Notes: generated by a model not told the origin, from the letters alone. DNA of 64,000 nt from Bacillus sp. V3-13 (GCF_002860165.1 NZ_PGUZ01000029.1:62001-126000), one strand, 5' to 3'; numbered from the stretch's first letter, positions 35,586-43,797 are shown. A program made the numbers and translations.

Positions 35586-35828
35586 CTAATCAACTAAATT
35601 TGGGTTTGCCTGATATTTGGCAAGTTGTTCAAGCATGCTTCTAAATTCGTGCGGGTCGCAAAATTCCCCTTCGGAAAAATTTGCTCTAACCCAGTTAATC
35701 AATTCGTTCGGGCTGTTAAAAACCTCCCCGCTTGTATCACTCTTACGGATCATATAGCGGCCATTATCCTGGTCGAGAACAACTTCAACGGGCAAAGCAC
35801 TATCCAGGCTGCAAAGTGAAAATTCCAT
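35586..35828 (-). CDS. Small acidic protein (YpmP-like)
   Basis: 80 residues, soluble and acidic, with a VEVVLDQDNGRYMIRK beta-like start and NELINWVRANFSEGEF. Size and position next to ilvA fit B. subtilis YpmP, but I cannot confirm it by eye. GTAAAGGGGATGG precedes the ATG. Function unknown. Confidence 0.7.
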   Translation of the reverse strand: MEFSLCSLDSALPVEVVLDQDNGRYMIRKSDTSGEVFNSPNELINWVRANFSEGEFCDPHEFRSMLEQLAKYQANPNLVD

Positions 35829-35950
35829 GTTACCATCCCCTTTACGATTGATTTGGCTTTATTATACTATCAGCCCGGGTTTTTATTCAAAAAAATTGCC
35901 GGAAAAATAATAATTTTTAAATAAATTACTGTAAGTTCTTAAAAGTTTCA

Positions 35951-35959
35951 TGTTATAAT
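35951..35959 (+). promoter_or_regulatory. Extended -10 promoter of ilvA
   Basis: TGTTATAAT, 38 bases before the ilvA ATG; no clear -35. Confidence 0.6.
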
Positions 35960-35996
35960 GTACGAATTATAAAACTCGCAGAAACGAGGGTGACAC

Positions 35997-37265
35997 ATGG
36001 AACAGAAAGTACTGAAAAGAAAATGGGTACAGCTTGAAGACATTTTAATCGCCTACCAGCAGCTAAAAGATGTCGTTGCCCATACCCCGCTGCAAAAAAA
36101 CGAGCGGCTCTCCGAAAAATATGAATGCCAGATTTATTTAAAAAGGGAAGATCTCCAGTACGTCCGATCTTTTAAACTGAGGGGCGCTTATTATTTAATA
36201 AAATCACTCCCAAAGGATGCACTCGGCAATGGGGTTGTCTGTGCCAGCGCAGGGAATCATGCCCAGGGTGTAGCTTATGCCTGTCGCCAGCTTGGAATAC
36301 ATGGTAAAATATATATGCCGGCCACAACACCGAGGCAAAAGGTAAGCCAGGTTAAAATGTTCGGCAAGGATTCAGTGGAAATCGTCCTGATTGGCGATAC
36401 TTTCGATGATTCCTATGAAGAAGCAGCAATTTGCGCGAAACAGGAAAACCGGCAGTTTATCCATCCTTTTGATGATGAAATGGTCATTGCAGGCCAGGGA
36501 ACGGCTGCTGTCGAAATTCTTAATGATTGCGAAGAACCGATCGATTTTATGTTTGCCAGCATTGGCGGCGGGGGCTTAATGGCGGGTTTAAGCACTTATA
36601 TGAAAAGCATCTCGCCAAATACAAAAATGATCGGGGTTGAACCGGCAGGCGCCGCATCCATGAAGGAATCGCTGGCGTTAGATCAACGCACGGCTCTTGC
36701 CGACATTGATAACTTTGTCGATGGCGCAGCGGTTAAATGTGTTGGTGCGAAAACATTTGATATTTGCCGTGAAAATCTTGATGATATTCTGCTTGTTCCG
36801 GAAGGCAAGGTCTGTACAAGCATTCTTGAGCTTTATAATGAGCACGCGATTGTCGCTGAACCGGCAGGAGCGATGCCAATCGCCGCATTGGATCTTTATC
36901 GGGAAGAAATTAAGGGGAAAACAGTCGTTTGTGTGATCAGCGGGGGAAATAATGACATTGGCCGGATGCAGGAAATCAAGGAACGTTCTTTGCTCTATGA
37001 AGGGCTGTTATACTATTTTATCGTCAATTTCCCGCAGCGTGCCGGAGCGCTAAGAGAATTTTTGGATGAAGTGCTCGGGCCAACCGATGATATTTCCAGG
37101 TTCGAATATACGAAAAAGAATAATCGCGACAATGGACCGGCTCTTGTTGGGATCGAGCTGAAACAGAAGGAAGATTATGAAGATTTAATTGCAAGAATGA
37201 AGAAAAAGGGGTTTTCCTATCAAGAGGTAAATAAAGACAGCAACCTGTTTCATTTGCTCATTTAA
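35997..37265 (+). CDS. ilvA: Threonine deaminase (dehydratase)
   Basis: 422 residues, the B. subtilis IlvA length. PLP lysine is Lys60 in SFKLRGAYY; the glycine loop is SIGGGGLMAG. One C-terminal ACT-like regulatory domain (RAGALREFLDEVLGPTDDISRFEYTKK) gives isoleucine feedback. It makes 2-ketobutyrate for isoleucine; ilvD acts later in that pathway. Confidence 0.96.
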   Translation: MEQKVLKRKWVQLEDILIAYQQLKDVVAHTPLQKNERLSEKYECQIYLKREDLQYVRSFKLRGAYYLIKSLPKDALGNGVVCASAGNHAQGVAYACRQLGIHGKIYMPATTPRQKVSQVKMFGKDSVEIVLIGDTFDDSYEEAAICAKQENRQFIHPFDDEMVIAGQGTAAVEILNDCEEPIDFMFASIGGGGLMAGLSTYMKSISPNTKMIGVEPAGAASMKESLALDQRTALADIDNFVDGAAVKCVGAKTFDICRENLDDILLVPEGKVCTSILELYNEHAIVAEPAGAMPIAALDLYREEIKGKTVVCVISGGNNDIGRMQEIKERSLLYEGLLYYFIVNFPQRAGALREFLDEVLGPTDDISRFEYTKKNNRDNGPALVGIELKQKEDYEDLIARMKKKGFSYQEVNKDSNLFHLLI

Positions 37266-37420
37266 ACAGTGAAGTATATAAGAAAGATCACTTTCGAAGA
37301 TTTTTTCATGATTATGTGAATTTCTTATGAACATTTTCATTCTTTTTCCGCATAAATCTCTAAAAAGTTATATAATCTAAGTAGATTCACAACTTGAAAC
37401 TTTAAAGGGGATGTATCTGC

Positions 37421-37615
37421 ATGTTTTCAAATATCGGGGTACCCGGATTAATATTAATTCTTGTTCTCGCTTTAATCATCTTCGGACCGAAGAAGCTTCC
37501 TGAAATCGGCCGTGCTTTTGGCCAAACGCTGCGCGAATTTAAAAAATCAACGCGTGAGCTGACGAGCGATGTCATGGAGGAATTCGAAGAAGACAAGAAG
37601 AAAGAGGCAAAATAG
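37421..37615 (+). CDS. tatA: Twin-arginine translocase subunit TatA
   Basis: 64 residues: one N-terminal helix, hinge [14 protein letters not shown] and charged amphipathic tail. It forms the Tat pore with TatC next door. AAAGGGGATG precedes ATG 37421; a TATAAT lies at 37371. Confidence 0.96.
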   Translation: MFSNIGVPGLILILVLALIIFGPKKLPEIGRAFGQTLREFKKSTRELTSDVMEEFEEDKKKEAK

Positions 37616-37646
37616 GTGCAGAAATCTTTTCTGCACTTTTCTTCAT
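37616..37646 (+). terminator. Internal terminator-like hairpin between tatA and tatC
   Basis: GTGCAGAA pairs with TTCTGCAC, followed by TTTTCTT. Partial termination here would give more tatA than tatC transcript. Confidence 0.65.
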
Positions 37647-37679
37647 TTATAGCATCAAACCGATTGGCAGGGGAACGAT

Positions 37680-38426
37680 ATGGAAGATAAAGAACTAAAT
37701 GTGATCGATCATTTGGATGAACTGCGAAAGCGGCTGATTATTACCGTTTCAGCGTTTATCATTTTTTTCGTCATAGGCTTTGTTTATGTAAAAGATATCT
37801 ATGACTGGTTTGTCCGTGATCTTGATGTAAAATTGGTGGTGCTCGGTCCGAGTGATATCGTTTGGGTTTATTTCATGATAGCGACCGTCATTGCGGTAGC
37901 TGCGACAATTCCGGTCCTGGCCCTGCAAGCCTGGCTGTTTGTCAAACCGGCATTAAAACCGATTGAACGAAGGATTTCACTCGCCTATATCCCGGCCCTG
38001 TTTGGCTTATTTATCGTGGGACTGTGTTTTGGGTACTTTGTCATTTTTCCGACAGTGCTGAACTTCCTTGTTGAACTGAGCGGGGAGATGGTCGCAACCA
38101 ATTTTACTGCTGATAAATATTTTCGGTTTGTTATGAATATGACGCTGCCGTTTGGCGTACTGTTTGAATTGCCGGTCGTGGCAATGTTCCTGACGTCTCT
38201 CGGTATCATCAACCCGTACGTAATGCAAAAAATCCGCAAGTATGCATACTTTGTACTCGTCGTGATATCGGTTATCATATCACCTCCAGATCTTATGTCG
38301 GACATCCTCGTCACGATTCCGCTCTTGCTTTTGTATGAAGTAAGCATCAATCTCTCTAAAATAGTTTATAAAAGAAAACTTAAAAAAGAACAGCGATGGT
38401 CTCAAGAAAACGGGGAAATCGTGTAA
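37680..38426 (+). CDS. tatC: Twin-arginine translocase subunit TatC
   Basis: 248 residues, six membrane helices; N-terminal DHLDELRKRLI (signal-peptide recognition) and FELPVVAMFLTSLGI are TatC signatures. Forms a minimal TatA-TatC system exporting folded proteins; no obvious Tat substrate is adjacent. Confidence 0.97.
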   Translation: MEDKELNVIDHLDELRKRLIITVSAFIIFFVIGFVYVKDIYDWFVRDLDVKLVVLGPSDIVWVYFMIATVIAVAATIPVLALQAWLFVKPALKPIERRISLAYIPALFGLFIVGLCFGYFVIFPTVLNFLVELSGEMVATNFTADKYFRFVMNMTLPFGVLFELPVVAMFLTSLGIINPYVMQKIRKYAYFVLVVISVIISPPDLMSDILVTIPLLLLYEVSINLSKIVYKRKLKKEQRWSQENGEIV

Positions 38427-38430
38427 GCTC

Positions 38431-38469
38431 AAAGACCCGGCAGGATTTTTATTCTGCCGGGTCTTTTTG
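38431..38469 (+). terminator. Terminator between tatC and the sortase gene
   Basis: AAAGACCCGGCAG and CTGCCGGGTCTTT form a 13-bp stem followed by TTTTTG. Confidence 0.93.
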
Positions 38470-38493
38470 TTCTTGTTTAATGTCGTTGCTGCC

Positions 38494-39081
38494 TCAGCGG
38501 TTAATGTTTTCGTCTGCCGGGAGGGCGGTAATGATATAGCGTTCAGGGGCATTCCCGATAAATGTGAAAGGGTAGCAAGTCGTCACCGTTAATACTTCTT
38601 TAGGCGCGGTTGGTTTAATAATCGTCCTGTCATTTGCATCAACAATTTGTGAGCTGTCCATCTTATAAGTAAAGCTTCCATAGGGGAGCTTTAAAATAAA
38701 CAGGTCACCGGTCTCCAACTCACCCATTTTCCTGAACACCGTGTCCCGGTGGCCTGACAAAACAATTTGATCGTTCCCTAAAGGATATGCAGTTCCTTTA
38801 AAGTGGCCAACGCCTTTTTCCAGCTCATCTTCATCCGTTCCTTCTATTATAGGAAGCCGGGCCTCAAGCTTCGGGATTTCAAGCATGCCGACCACCGCGC
38901 CATGCTTTGGTTCAAACGCTTTTTCTGCCAGATGATCAGGTATCGCCGCATTTGTTTTTAACACTTGTTCAGCTTTGCGATAGCTAATGTGCTGGGCTTT
39001 TTTTACCTGAAAGAAACCAGCCGCTCCTGTCCCGGCCAACGATACCCCTGCAATTAAAAGAAGAACAGCCACTGCCTTCAC
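38494..39081 (-). CDS. srtD: Class D sortase
   Basis: 195 residues. One N-terminal membrane anchor, then the sortase barrel with catalytic His111 (LSGHRDTVF), Cys169 (TVTTCYPF) and Arg181 (NAPERYIITA). The TLTTC-like motif and short length fit class D. Sortases cut the LPxTx signal and attach the protein to peptidoglycan. Start GTG 39081 follows AAGGGGGGA. It is divergent from the sipW operon, whose last gene encodes an LPSTA-bearing protein, its likely substrate. Confidence 0.93.
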   Translation of the reverse strand: MKAVAVLLLIAGVSLAGTGAAGFFQVKKAQHISYRKAEQVLKTNAAIPDHLAEKAFEPKHGAVVGMLEIPKLEARLPIIEGTDEDELEKGVGHFKGTAYPLGNDQIVLSGHRDTVFRKMGELETGDLFILKLPYGSFTYKMDSSQIVDANDRTIIKPTAPKEVLTVTTCYPFTFIGNAPERYIITALPADENINR

Positions 39082-39111
39082 AATATCCCCCCTTATTCAA
39101 ATCTCTTATAC

Positions 39112-39127
39112 GTTCATTATAAGAAAC
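39112..39127. promoter_or_regulatory. SinR-type operator 1
   Basis: GTTCATTATAAGAAAC, an imperfect palindrome overlying the -10 of the sortase promoter (minus-strand TATAAT at 39121-39116). Confidence 0.6.
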
Positions 39128-39144
39128 GATTGGTTCTTTATAAA
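39116..39144 (-). promoter_or_regulatory. Sortase promoter
   Basis: On the minus strand TTTATA (39144-39139), 17 bases, TATAAT (39121-39116), 35 bases before the GTG. Confidence 0.55.
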
Positions 39145-39148
39145 ATAC
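39133..39148. promoter_or_regulatory. SinR-type operator 2
   Basis: GTTCTTTATAAAATAC; the left half is an exact GTTCTYT half-site. It covers the -35 of the sortase promoter and lies 21 bp (two helical turns) from operator 1. Confidence 0.6.
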
Positions 39149-39195
39149 AAAAAAGTAAGAAAAACCGAGCATTTTTGAGTAAATGAACAAAAAGC

Positions 39196-39211
39196 GTTCT
39201 TTATAAAGAAA
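39196..39211. promoter_or_regulatory. SinR-type operator 3
   Basis: GTTCTTTATAAAGAAA, one base from a perfect palindrome; 63 bp from operator 2. Confidence 0.65.
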
Positions 39212-39264
39212 AAATGACCGGTTTTGCCGTTTTCCTTAGTTGTGACTTCTGGCATATACTCATT

Positions 39265-39293
39265 TTGTTAGTTCGTTAAAAAGAACAAATAAT
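39265..39293 (+). promoter_or_regulatory. Promoter of the sipW-tasA-like operon
   Basis: TTGTTA (39265-39270), 17 bases, AATAAT (39288-39293). The spacer is almost exactly SinR-type operator 4. Confidence 0.5.
39271..39286. promoter_or_regulatory. SinR-type operator 4
   Basis: GTTCGTTAAAAAGAAC; GTTC/GAAC arms in perfect inversion, filling the promoter spacer. Confidence 0.65.
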
Positions 39294-39320
39294 TATTCCC
39301 AGTAAGGGAGAAACGCAATC

Positions 39321-39336
39321 GTTCATTAAAAAGAAC
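39321..39336. promoter_or_regulatory. SinR-type operator 5
   Basis: GTTCATTAAAAAGAAC, differing from operator 4 by one base, 50 bp away, just downstream of the predicted start site. Confidence 0.65.
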
Positions 39337-39358
39337 AATTAATGCAGGATGTGATCTG

Positions 39359-39898
39359 GTGAAGAAAACCTTAAAAATCATCTCTACTTCTTTTCTGATT
39401 TTCCTTGCCCTGGCAGCTGGTGCCGTGCTCTTTTTTGTTTTCCAATCCAAGGGCGACGTAGAAAAGGCTCCGAGTTTATTCGGGTTTAAACCGCTTACGA
39501 TTCTCTCCAACAGCATGCAGCCTGCACTTGATGCCGGCGATGTCATTCTTATTAACGTAAACCAGGAACCAAAAGTAAACGATGTGATCACCTACAAACA
39601 TCCTGACGGCATTTTGGTTACGCACAGAGCCATTAAAAAGATAGAACAAGACAGAAAAACTTTTTTTCAGGCAAAAGGTGATAACAACAGTATCGACGAT
39701 CAAATTTTAATCCCTCGTGCAGATATTTTAGGTGTTGAAGCATTCATCATCCCAAATGCGGGGTATGTGGCAAAGTTTGTATCCGGACCTATTGGTTTCG
39801 CATTGCTTATTGGACTTCCATTGCTCATTTTTATCATTATTGAAATTTTCCAACGGCTGGGATTAATTGGCGGCAAGAAGAAAGAACAAATTTCATGA
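39359..39898 (+). CDS. sipW: SipW-type signal peptidase I
   Basis: 179 residues, membrane helices at both ends. Nucleophile Ser52 in LSNSMQPAL and His89 in ILVTHRAI show the Ser-His (ER/archaeal, SipW) class rather than the Ser-Lys class. SipW processes TasA-type precursors. Start GTG 39359 follows AGGATGTGAT. It opens an operon with the TasA-like gene 93 bases downstream. Confidence 0.94.
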   Translation: MKKTLKIISTSFLIFLALAAGAVLFFVFQSKGDVEKAPSLFGFKPLTILSNSMQPALDAGDVILINVNQEPKVNDVITYKHPDGILVTHRAIKKIEQDRKTFFQAKGDNNSIDDQILIPRADILGVEAFIIPNAGYVAKFVSGPIGFALLIGLPLLIFIIIEIFQRLGLIGGKKKEQIS

Positions 39899-39991
39899 CT
39901 GATGCATAAAGGAAGGGAGTGAAGACGGATGAAAACCTAAAGCCTTAACATTTTATTCGTCAAAAATTAGATTTATAAGGAGAGGGATTTA

Positions 39992-40699
39992 ATGAAAAAC
40001 GTGAAGAAAGCTTTAATCGGTACGGCATTAGCAGGAACTTTAGTAGTAGGCGCAGGCTTCGGTACATATTCATGGTTTACAGATCAAAGTCAGGCGACCG
40101 GCACAATCGAAAACGGAACATTAACTTTAGGGGAAATGGGTTCACTTTTCGAACATACAAACTTTGCACCTTCTCAAGTATTATTAAGCAATTGGAACAC
40201 GGTTAAAAACACCGGAAGCCTTGATCAAGTATTAAGAGCAACTTATACTCATAGCGTTGATGGAGCAAGCATCTCAAAATACAAAGTAGGCTATTTGGCG
40301 GTTAAGTATACAGAGAAGCCAGGTAAAGATAAATTAAAAGACTGGGAGTTAAGAATCCAAAAGAAATTCTTCAGTGGTGAAACAAACCCGGCAGTTATGT
40401 CAGCTGCAGCAGCTGAGGAAGGGTATGAGATTAAAGAAGGAATTTTAACCGAAGAAGAAGTTCAACAATTGGCTAAAGCCGAGGCAAGTGGAACTTCAAG
40501 GACACTAACACTCGGTGAAGGCGGTTTCTGGAAATTAAATGACAACCAATATATCGATATCATTTTCGGCGTAAAACTGCTTGATACTGCCGGAAATGAA
40601 TATCAAGGTGCGACATACAACGCAAACTTCCTTGTGGAAGCAAAACAAACAGATAATGGAGCAGAGTTTGGACCAGCAGTTGAAGAAGAACAAAAATAG
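39992..40699 (+). CDS. TasA/camelysin-family extracellular fibre protein
   Basis: 235 residues. SipW-dependent-type signal: KKALIGTALAGTLVVGAGFGTYSWFTD, followed by TGTIENGTLTLG, the usual TasA/CalY start. NWNTVKNTGSLDQVLRATYTHS and a closing beta region YIDIIFGVKLLDTAGNEYQG match the family beta-sandwich. TasA is the main amyloid-like fibre of B. subtilis matrix; CalY is the B. cereus homologue. AAGGAGAGGG precedes ATG 39992. It ends with an acidic tail. Confidence 0.9.
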   Translation: MKNVKKALIGTALAGTLVVGAGFGTYSWFTDQSQATGTIENGTLTLGEMGSLFEHTNFAPSQVLLSNWNTVKNTGSLDQVLRATYTHSVDGASISKYKVGYLAVKYTEKPGKDKLKDWELRIQKKFFSGETNPAVMSAAAAEEGYEIKEGILTEEEVQQLAKAEASGTSRTLTLGEGGFWKLNDNQYIDIIFGVKLLDTAGNEYQGATYNANFLVEAKQTDNGAEFGPAVEEEQK

Positions 40700-40711
40700 T
40701 TTTCGTAAAGT

Positions 40712-40741
40712 AAGGCAGTTGAGCGTCATTTCAACTGCCTT
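40712..40741 (+). terminator. Intercistronic hairpin after the TasA-like gene
   Basis: AAGGCAGTTGA and TCAACTGCCTT form an 11-bp stem without a good T-run, so it is more likely a stability or partial-attenuation element than a full terminator. Confidence 0.5.
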
Positions 40742-40760
40742 AATTCTCTAAGGAGGATAT

Positions 40761-41612
40761 ATGGAACAGAGATTATGCAAATACAAAAAGAGGCGCTGGA
40801 AAAGTAAATTAAAATTAACGGGATTAAGCTTGATATTTTTTGGTTATATTTTTACGATTTTTCTCGGATCGCTGCCAGGGACGTTTGCCTGGTTTAGCTC
40901 GTCTGCCAGTTCGATGGGAGTCATCAAAAATTCGACTACTTCCGATTTATTGCTCATAAAGACTGGAGATGTAATCTACGAGAAAAACTGCAAGCTGACG
41001 AGCAGTATATCGATAACAAATATTTCAGCGGTCAAGATACCCCTTACAGTAGAGCTGCTTACAAAAAATGGTGGCAACCACTCTTCTACGATTGATTTGG
41101 AGCCTGGGGCAACTTTCACAACAAATCCACAGGATGCAGACAATTTGCCAAATCAATGTGAGCGGGCGGAAATTGAATATCATATATTAGGGTTTAATGG
41201 CTATATTGATGAAATTGTCTCCATTCCAGTAGACCAGGCAAAACTGCTTGCGACAATCGAAAAGAAAGAAGAAAAGGCTGAGAACGAACAAAGCAATCAA
41301 CAAACCGAGGTTCCTGCTCCGGATGAAAGTCAGGAAAACAAACAAGAAAGCGAGATTCCAGTTCCGGAAAACACCCAGGAAGCTGAAGCTCCCGCTCCGG
41401 CAGAAAATGAAGATAACGGAGAACCAAGTGAGCCTGTATCAGGGGATAATCAAGAAAATACTGCTGGAACAAATAATCCCGAGTCAGGGGGCAGCGTAGA
41501 GAACAGTGAACCTCCTCCTCCTCCTCCTCCTCTTGCTGCTGAAGAGAATAGTACAAATTCAACGGAAGCAGGAAACAATACAGAAAATAGTCATGATTCT
41601 AACAGCCAATAA
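40761..41612 (+). CDS. Proline/acid-rich surface protein of the fibre operon (TapA-position)
   Basis: 283 residues. One membrane segment (~20-40, LSLIFFGYIFTIFLGSLPGTFAWFSSSAS) resembles a SipW-type signal. A ~130-residue beta-like domain with two cysteines (NCKLTSS, NQCERAE) follows. A long low-complexity tail has PAPDESQENKQ, PVPENTQEAEAPAPAENED units and an eight-residue polyproline, then Asn/Ser-rich sequence. There is no sorting signal. By position it may play the TapA role (fibre nucleation/anchor), but there is no clear TapA similarity. TAAGGAGGATAT precedes the ATG. Confidence 0.72.
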   Translation: MEQRLCKYKKRRWKSKLKLTGLSLIFFGYIFTIFLGSLPGTFAWFSSSASSMGVIKNSTTSDLLLIKTGDVIYEKNCKLTSSISITNISAVKIPLTVELLTKNGGNHSSTIDLEPGATFTTNPQDADNLPNQCERAEIEYHILGFNGYIDEIVSIPVDQAKLLATIEKKEEKAENEQSNQQTEVPAPDESQENKQESEIPVPENTQEAEAPAPAENEDNGEPSEPVSGDNQENTAGTNNPESGGSVENSEPPPPPPPLAAEENSTNSTEAGNNTENSHDSNSQ

Positions 41613-41705
41613 GATTCCAGGATTCTATAAACCTTAAACACAATCAAAATGTAAGATTCGCTTTATTGTGAATTTAATGTACTTAGAAGTACGAGGGAGT
41701 GTATT

Positions 41706-42431
41706 ATGAATCTTTCCAAGATCTTAATAATATTTCTTCTTCAATTAATGATCATCTTTGTTTATCCCTTCAATTCAGGATTAGCCGCTAATGAAGAAGA
41801 GATTCTTATTAAAACTGACCCCGACAAAGTTTTTTTTAACTTAACGAATATGGCTCCGGGAAGACAAGCCAATAAAACGCTAACCATTCAAAACAGAGGA
41901 AAGTTAGATTTTACTTATACAACAGAGGTTAAATTCGCAGAAGGCTCTGAAAAATTATTCAATGAGTATCTGCTAAAAATCTCTGACGCCAGGGGAAATT
42001 TGGTTTTTGACGGAAAGCTGAAGGACTTTAAGAAATTAAATCCGCGGTTTTTAAAATCGATGCATCAAGAGGACCTTCTCTTTCATTTAATGTTTCCTGA
42101 AAACCTTGGCAACGAATTTCAAGGGTTGGGATGCAAGCTGGTGTTTATCTTTACAGCAAAAGAAAATCAGGCTGCTCCGGACCAGCAGCCGAATCCAAAC
42201 CCCGGTACAACCGGACCCGGGAGCCCATCCGGAACACAAGGCCCGGGTGATAAAGATACGATAAAACCAATACGGCCAATTACCAACAAAGATTTGGGAA
42301 CAGAAGCAGGGGAAGGCCAGATTTTGCCTTCGACTGCCAGCAATTTGTACAATTATCTTCTGGCGGGTTTTATCATGGCTGTGACTGGATTAGCCTTGCT
42401 CATCATCCAGAGAAGAAAAAATTTACTTTAG
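41706..42431 (+). CDS. LPSTA-anchored surface protein of the fibre operon
   Basis: 241 residues. Signal peptide 1-28, a beta-domain (FFNLTNMAPGRQANKTLTIQN, resembling the conserved N-terminal strand of TasA-like proteins), a Pro/Gly linker (NPNPGTTGPGSPSGTQGPG), then LPSTA at 207-211, a hydrophobic helix and RRKNLL tail. This is a complete cell-wall sorting signal; Ala in the fifth position is the class D preference (LPNTA-type). GAGGGAG precedes ATG 41706. Probably the wall anchor of the fibre. Confidence 0.85.
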   Translation: MNLSKILIIFLLQLMIIFVYPFNSGLAANEEEILIKTDPDKVFFNLTNMAPGRQANKTLTIQNRGKLDFTYTTEVKFAEGSEKLFNEYLLKISDARGNLVFDGKLKDFKKLNPRFLKSMHQEDLLFHLMFPENLGNEFQGLGCKLVFIFTAKENQAAPDQQPNPNPGTTGPGSPSGTQGPGDKDTIKPIRPITNKDLGTEAGEGQILPSTASNLYNYLLAGFIMAVTGLALLIIQRRKNLL

Positions 42432-42545
42432 ACGAGTAAAGACTGGAAATCTCATAAATTTTTTTGTATAGAGCATATTCAAACACACTTCGACCTTGAT
42501 TTAGGGTATAATATAGTCAAACGGGTAAAAAAGAGGATTGATATT

Positions 42546-42797
42546 TTGCTATTCAAAAGCCTGGAGTTCAAAAATGTTGTTGGACAGAAGGTAAAAGTTT
42601 TGGAGATTCCTGTATTGGAGGAAGATAGCCCTCATTATTTTATGATCCAAGTCCGTTTGCAAACCTTGATTACTGCCCTTTATCAAGGGAAGATGGCAAG
42701 TAAAACTTATTCATTTAGAGACTATTTAAAAAGAGTTCTTAAATGGCCGGATTATGAACAGATTTTTAAAACGGCTGCACTAAAGAATAATGCATAA
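42546..42797 (+). CDS. 83-residue hypothetical protein
   Basis: Basic, soluble, with FKNVVGQKVKVLEIPVLEED and a helical YSFRDYLKRVLKWPDYEQIF part. Start TTG 42546, with AGAGG nine bases upstream. A TATAAT at 42507-42512 and a terminator at 42803 frame it as a separate unit downstream of the fibre operon. Family not recognised. Confidence 0.55.
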   Translation: MLFKSLEFKNVVGQKVKVLEIPVLEEDSPHYFMIQVRLQTLITALYQGKMASKTYSFRDYLKRVLKWPDYEQIFKTAALKNNA

Positions 42798-42802
42798 TCG
42801 GT

Positions 42803-42833
42803 GAGAGTATGGGCACAGCTCATACTCTTTTTA
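42803..42833 (+). terminator. Terminator
   Basis: AGAGTATG pairs with CATACTCT around a 9-base loop, followed by TTTTT. Confidence 0.85.
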
Positions 42834-42856
42834 TGTCAAAAAAATAAAGTAATTAT

Positions 42857-42885
42857 TTCATAAATATCCGGTGAACATGTATAAT
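42857..42885 (+). promoter_or_regulatory. Promoter of the DegV gene
   Basis: TTCATA (42857-42862), 17 bases, TATAAT (42880-42885). Confidence 0.55.
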
Positions 42886-42916
42886 ACGAACTAAGTGTTT
42901 ATGAGGGAGTGAATGG

Positions 42917-43759
42917 ATGAATAAAATTAAAATCGTGACAGACTCCACTGTGGATTTGTCTGAAGAAATCATAAAGCAATATGATGTAGAAGTGGTCCCT
43001 TTATCGATTACGATAAATGGACAAACATATGTAGACCGCGTTGAGATAACCCCCGCCGAATTTATTAAAAAAATGAAGGAGTCGGATGAGCTGCCTAAGA
43101 GCTCACAACCGCCGGCAGGTGCCTTCCTGGAGGTTTATGACAGACTGGGAAAAGAGGGTTTTCGAATCATTTCCATCCATATGACGGGCGAAATGAGTGG
43201 GACTGTCCGGTCTGCCGAGAGTGCGGCGCAAATGACTGAGGCAAACGTGACAGTAGTAGATTCGCGCTTTATCTCGAAAGCACTTGCTTTCCAGGTAATC
43301 GAGGCTGCTGAATTGGCGCGGGCAGGCAAAAGCGTCGAGCAAATATTGGACAGGCTTAATGAAGTCCGCCAGCAAACACGTTTATTGGTGGTCGTTGATA
43401 CACTTGAAAATCTCGTCAAAGGCGGACGGATTGGGAAAGGAAGGGCGATGATCGGTTCGTTGCTCAATATTAAACCGATTGCATCCCTCGATTATGGTGT
43501 TTACACTCCTGTTGCCAAAGTAAGAAGCCATTCACAGGCTGTTAAATATCTTGCCAGGCAGTTTGCTGAAGATGTGAAAGGCAGGACGATCAAAGGTGTC
43601 GGGCTTCTCCATGCAGAAGGCAGTGAACTGGCTCATAAATTAAAGTCCGCTATCTATGAGTTGACCGGCTACAATAAAATTGACATTGAAGAGACGACGC
43701 CAATTATCAGCACCCATACCGGAGTTGGTGCGGTCGGGTTAATGTATTATTTTGAATAA
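42917..43759 (+). CDS. DegV family fatty-acid-binding protein
   Basis: 280 residues. IVTDSTVDLSEE at the N-terminus, SSQPPAGAFLEVYD, and GVGAVGLMYYF at the end are DegV signatures. Members are the FakB-type acyl carriers that present fatty acids to a kinase; no fakA is adjacent, so its exact role is open. GAGGGAGTG precedes ATG 42917. Confidence 0.92.
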   Translation: MNKIKIVTDSTVDLSEEIIKQYDVEVVPLSITINGQTYVDRVEITPAEFIKKMKESDELPKSSQPPAGAFLEVYDRLGKEGFRIISIHMTGEMSGTVRSAESAAQMTEANVTVVDSRFISKALAFQVIEAAELARAGKSVEQILDRLNEVRQQTRLLVVVDTLENLVKGGRIGKGRAMIGSLLNIKPIASLDYGVYTPVAKVRSHSQAVKYLARQFAEDVKGRTIKGVGLLHAEGSELAHKLKSAIYELTGYNKIDIEETTPIISTHTGVGAVGLMYYFE

Positions 43760-43797
43760 AAAAAGCAACTCTGCTGCGAAGGCGGAGTTGCTTTTAT
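43757..43797. terminator. Bidirectional terminator
   Basis: AAAAGCAACTCTGC/GCGGAGTTGCTTTT stem between the convergent DegV and lipoprotein genes. Confidence 0.88.

Noticed and set aside
35905..35930. CodY-like AT-rich palindrome before ilvA
   Set aside because: About four mismatches to the CodY consensus in AT-rich DNA; not distinguishable from background.
41194..41562. Minus-strand ORF rich in Glu/Leu/Gln/Phe opposite the proline-rich gene
   Set aside because: It is the complement of the repetitive Pro/Glu-coding stretch; no initiation signals.
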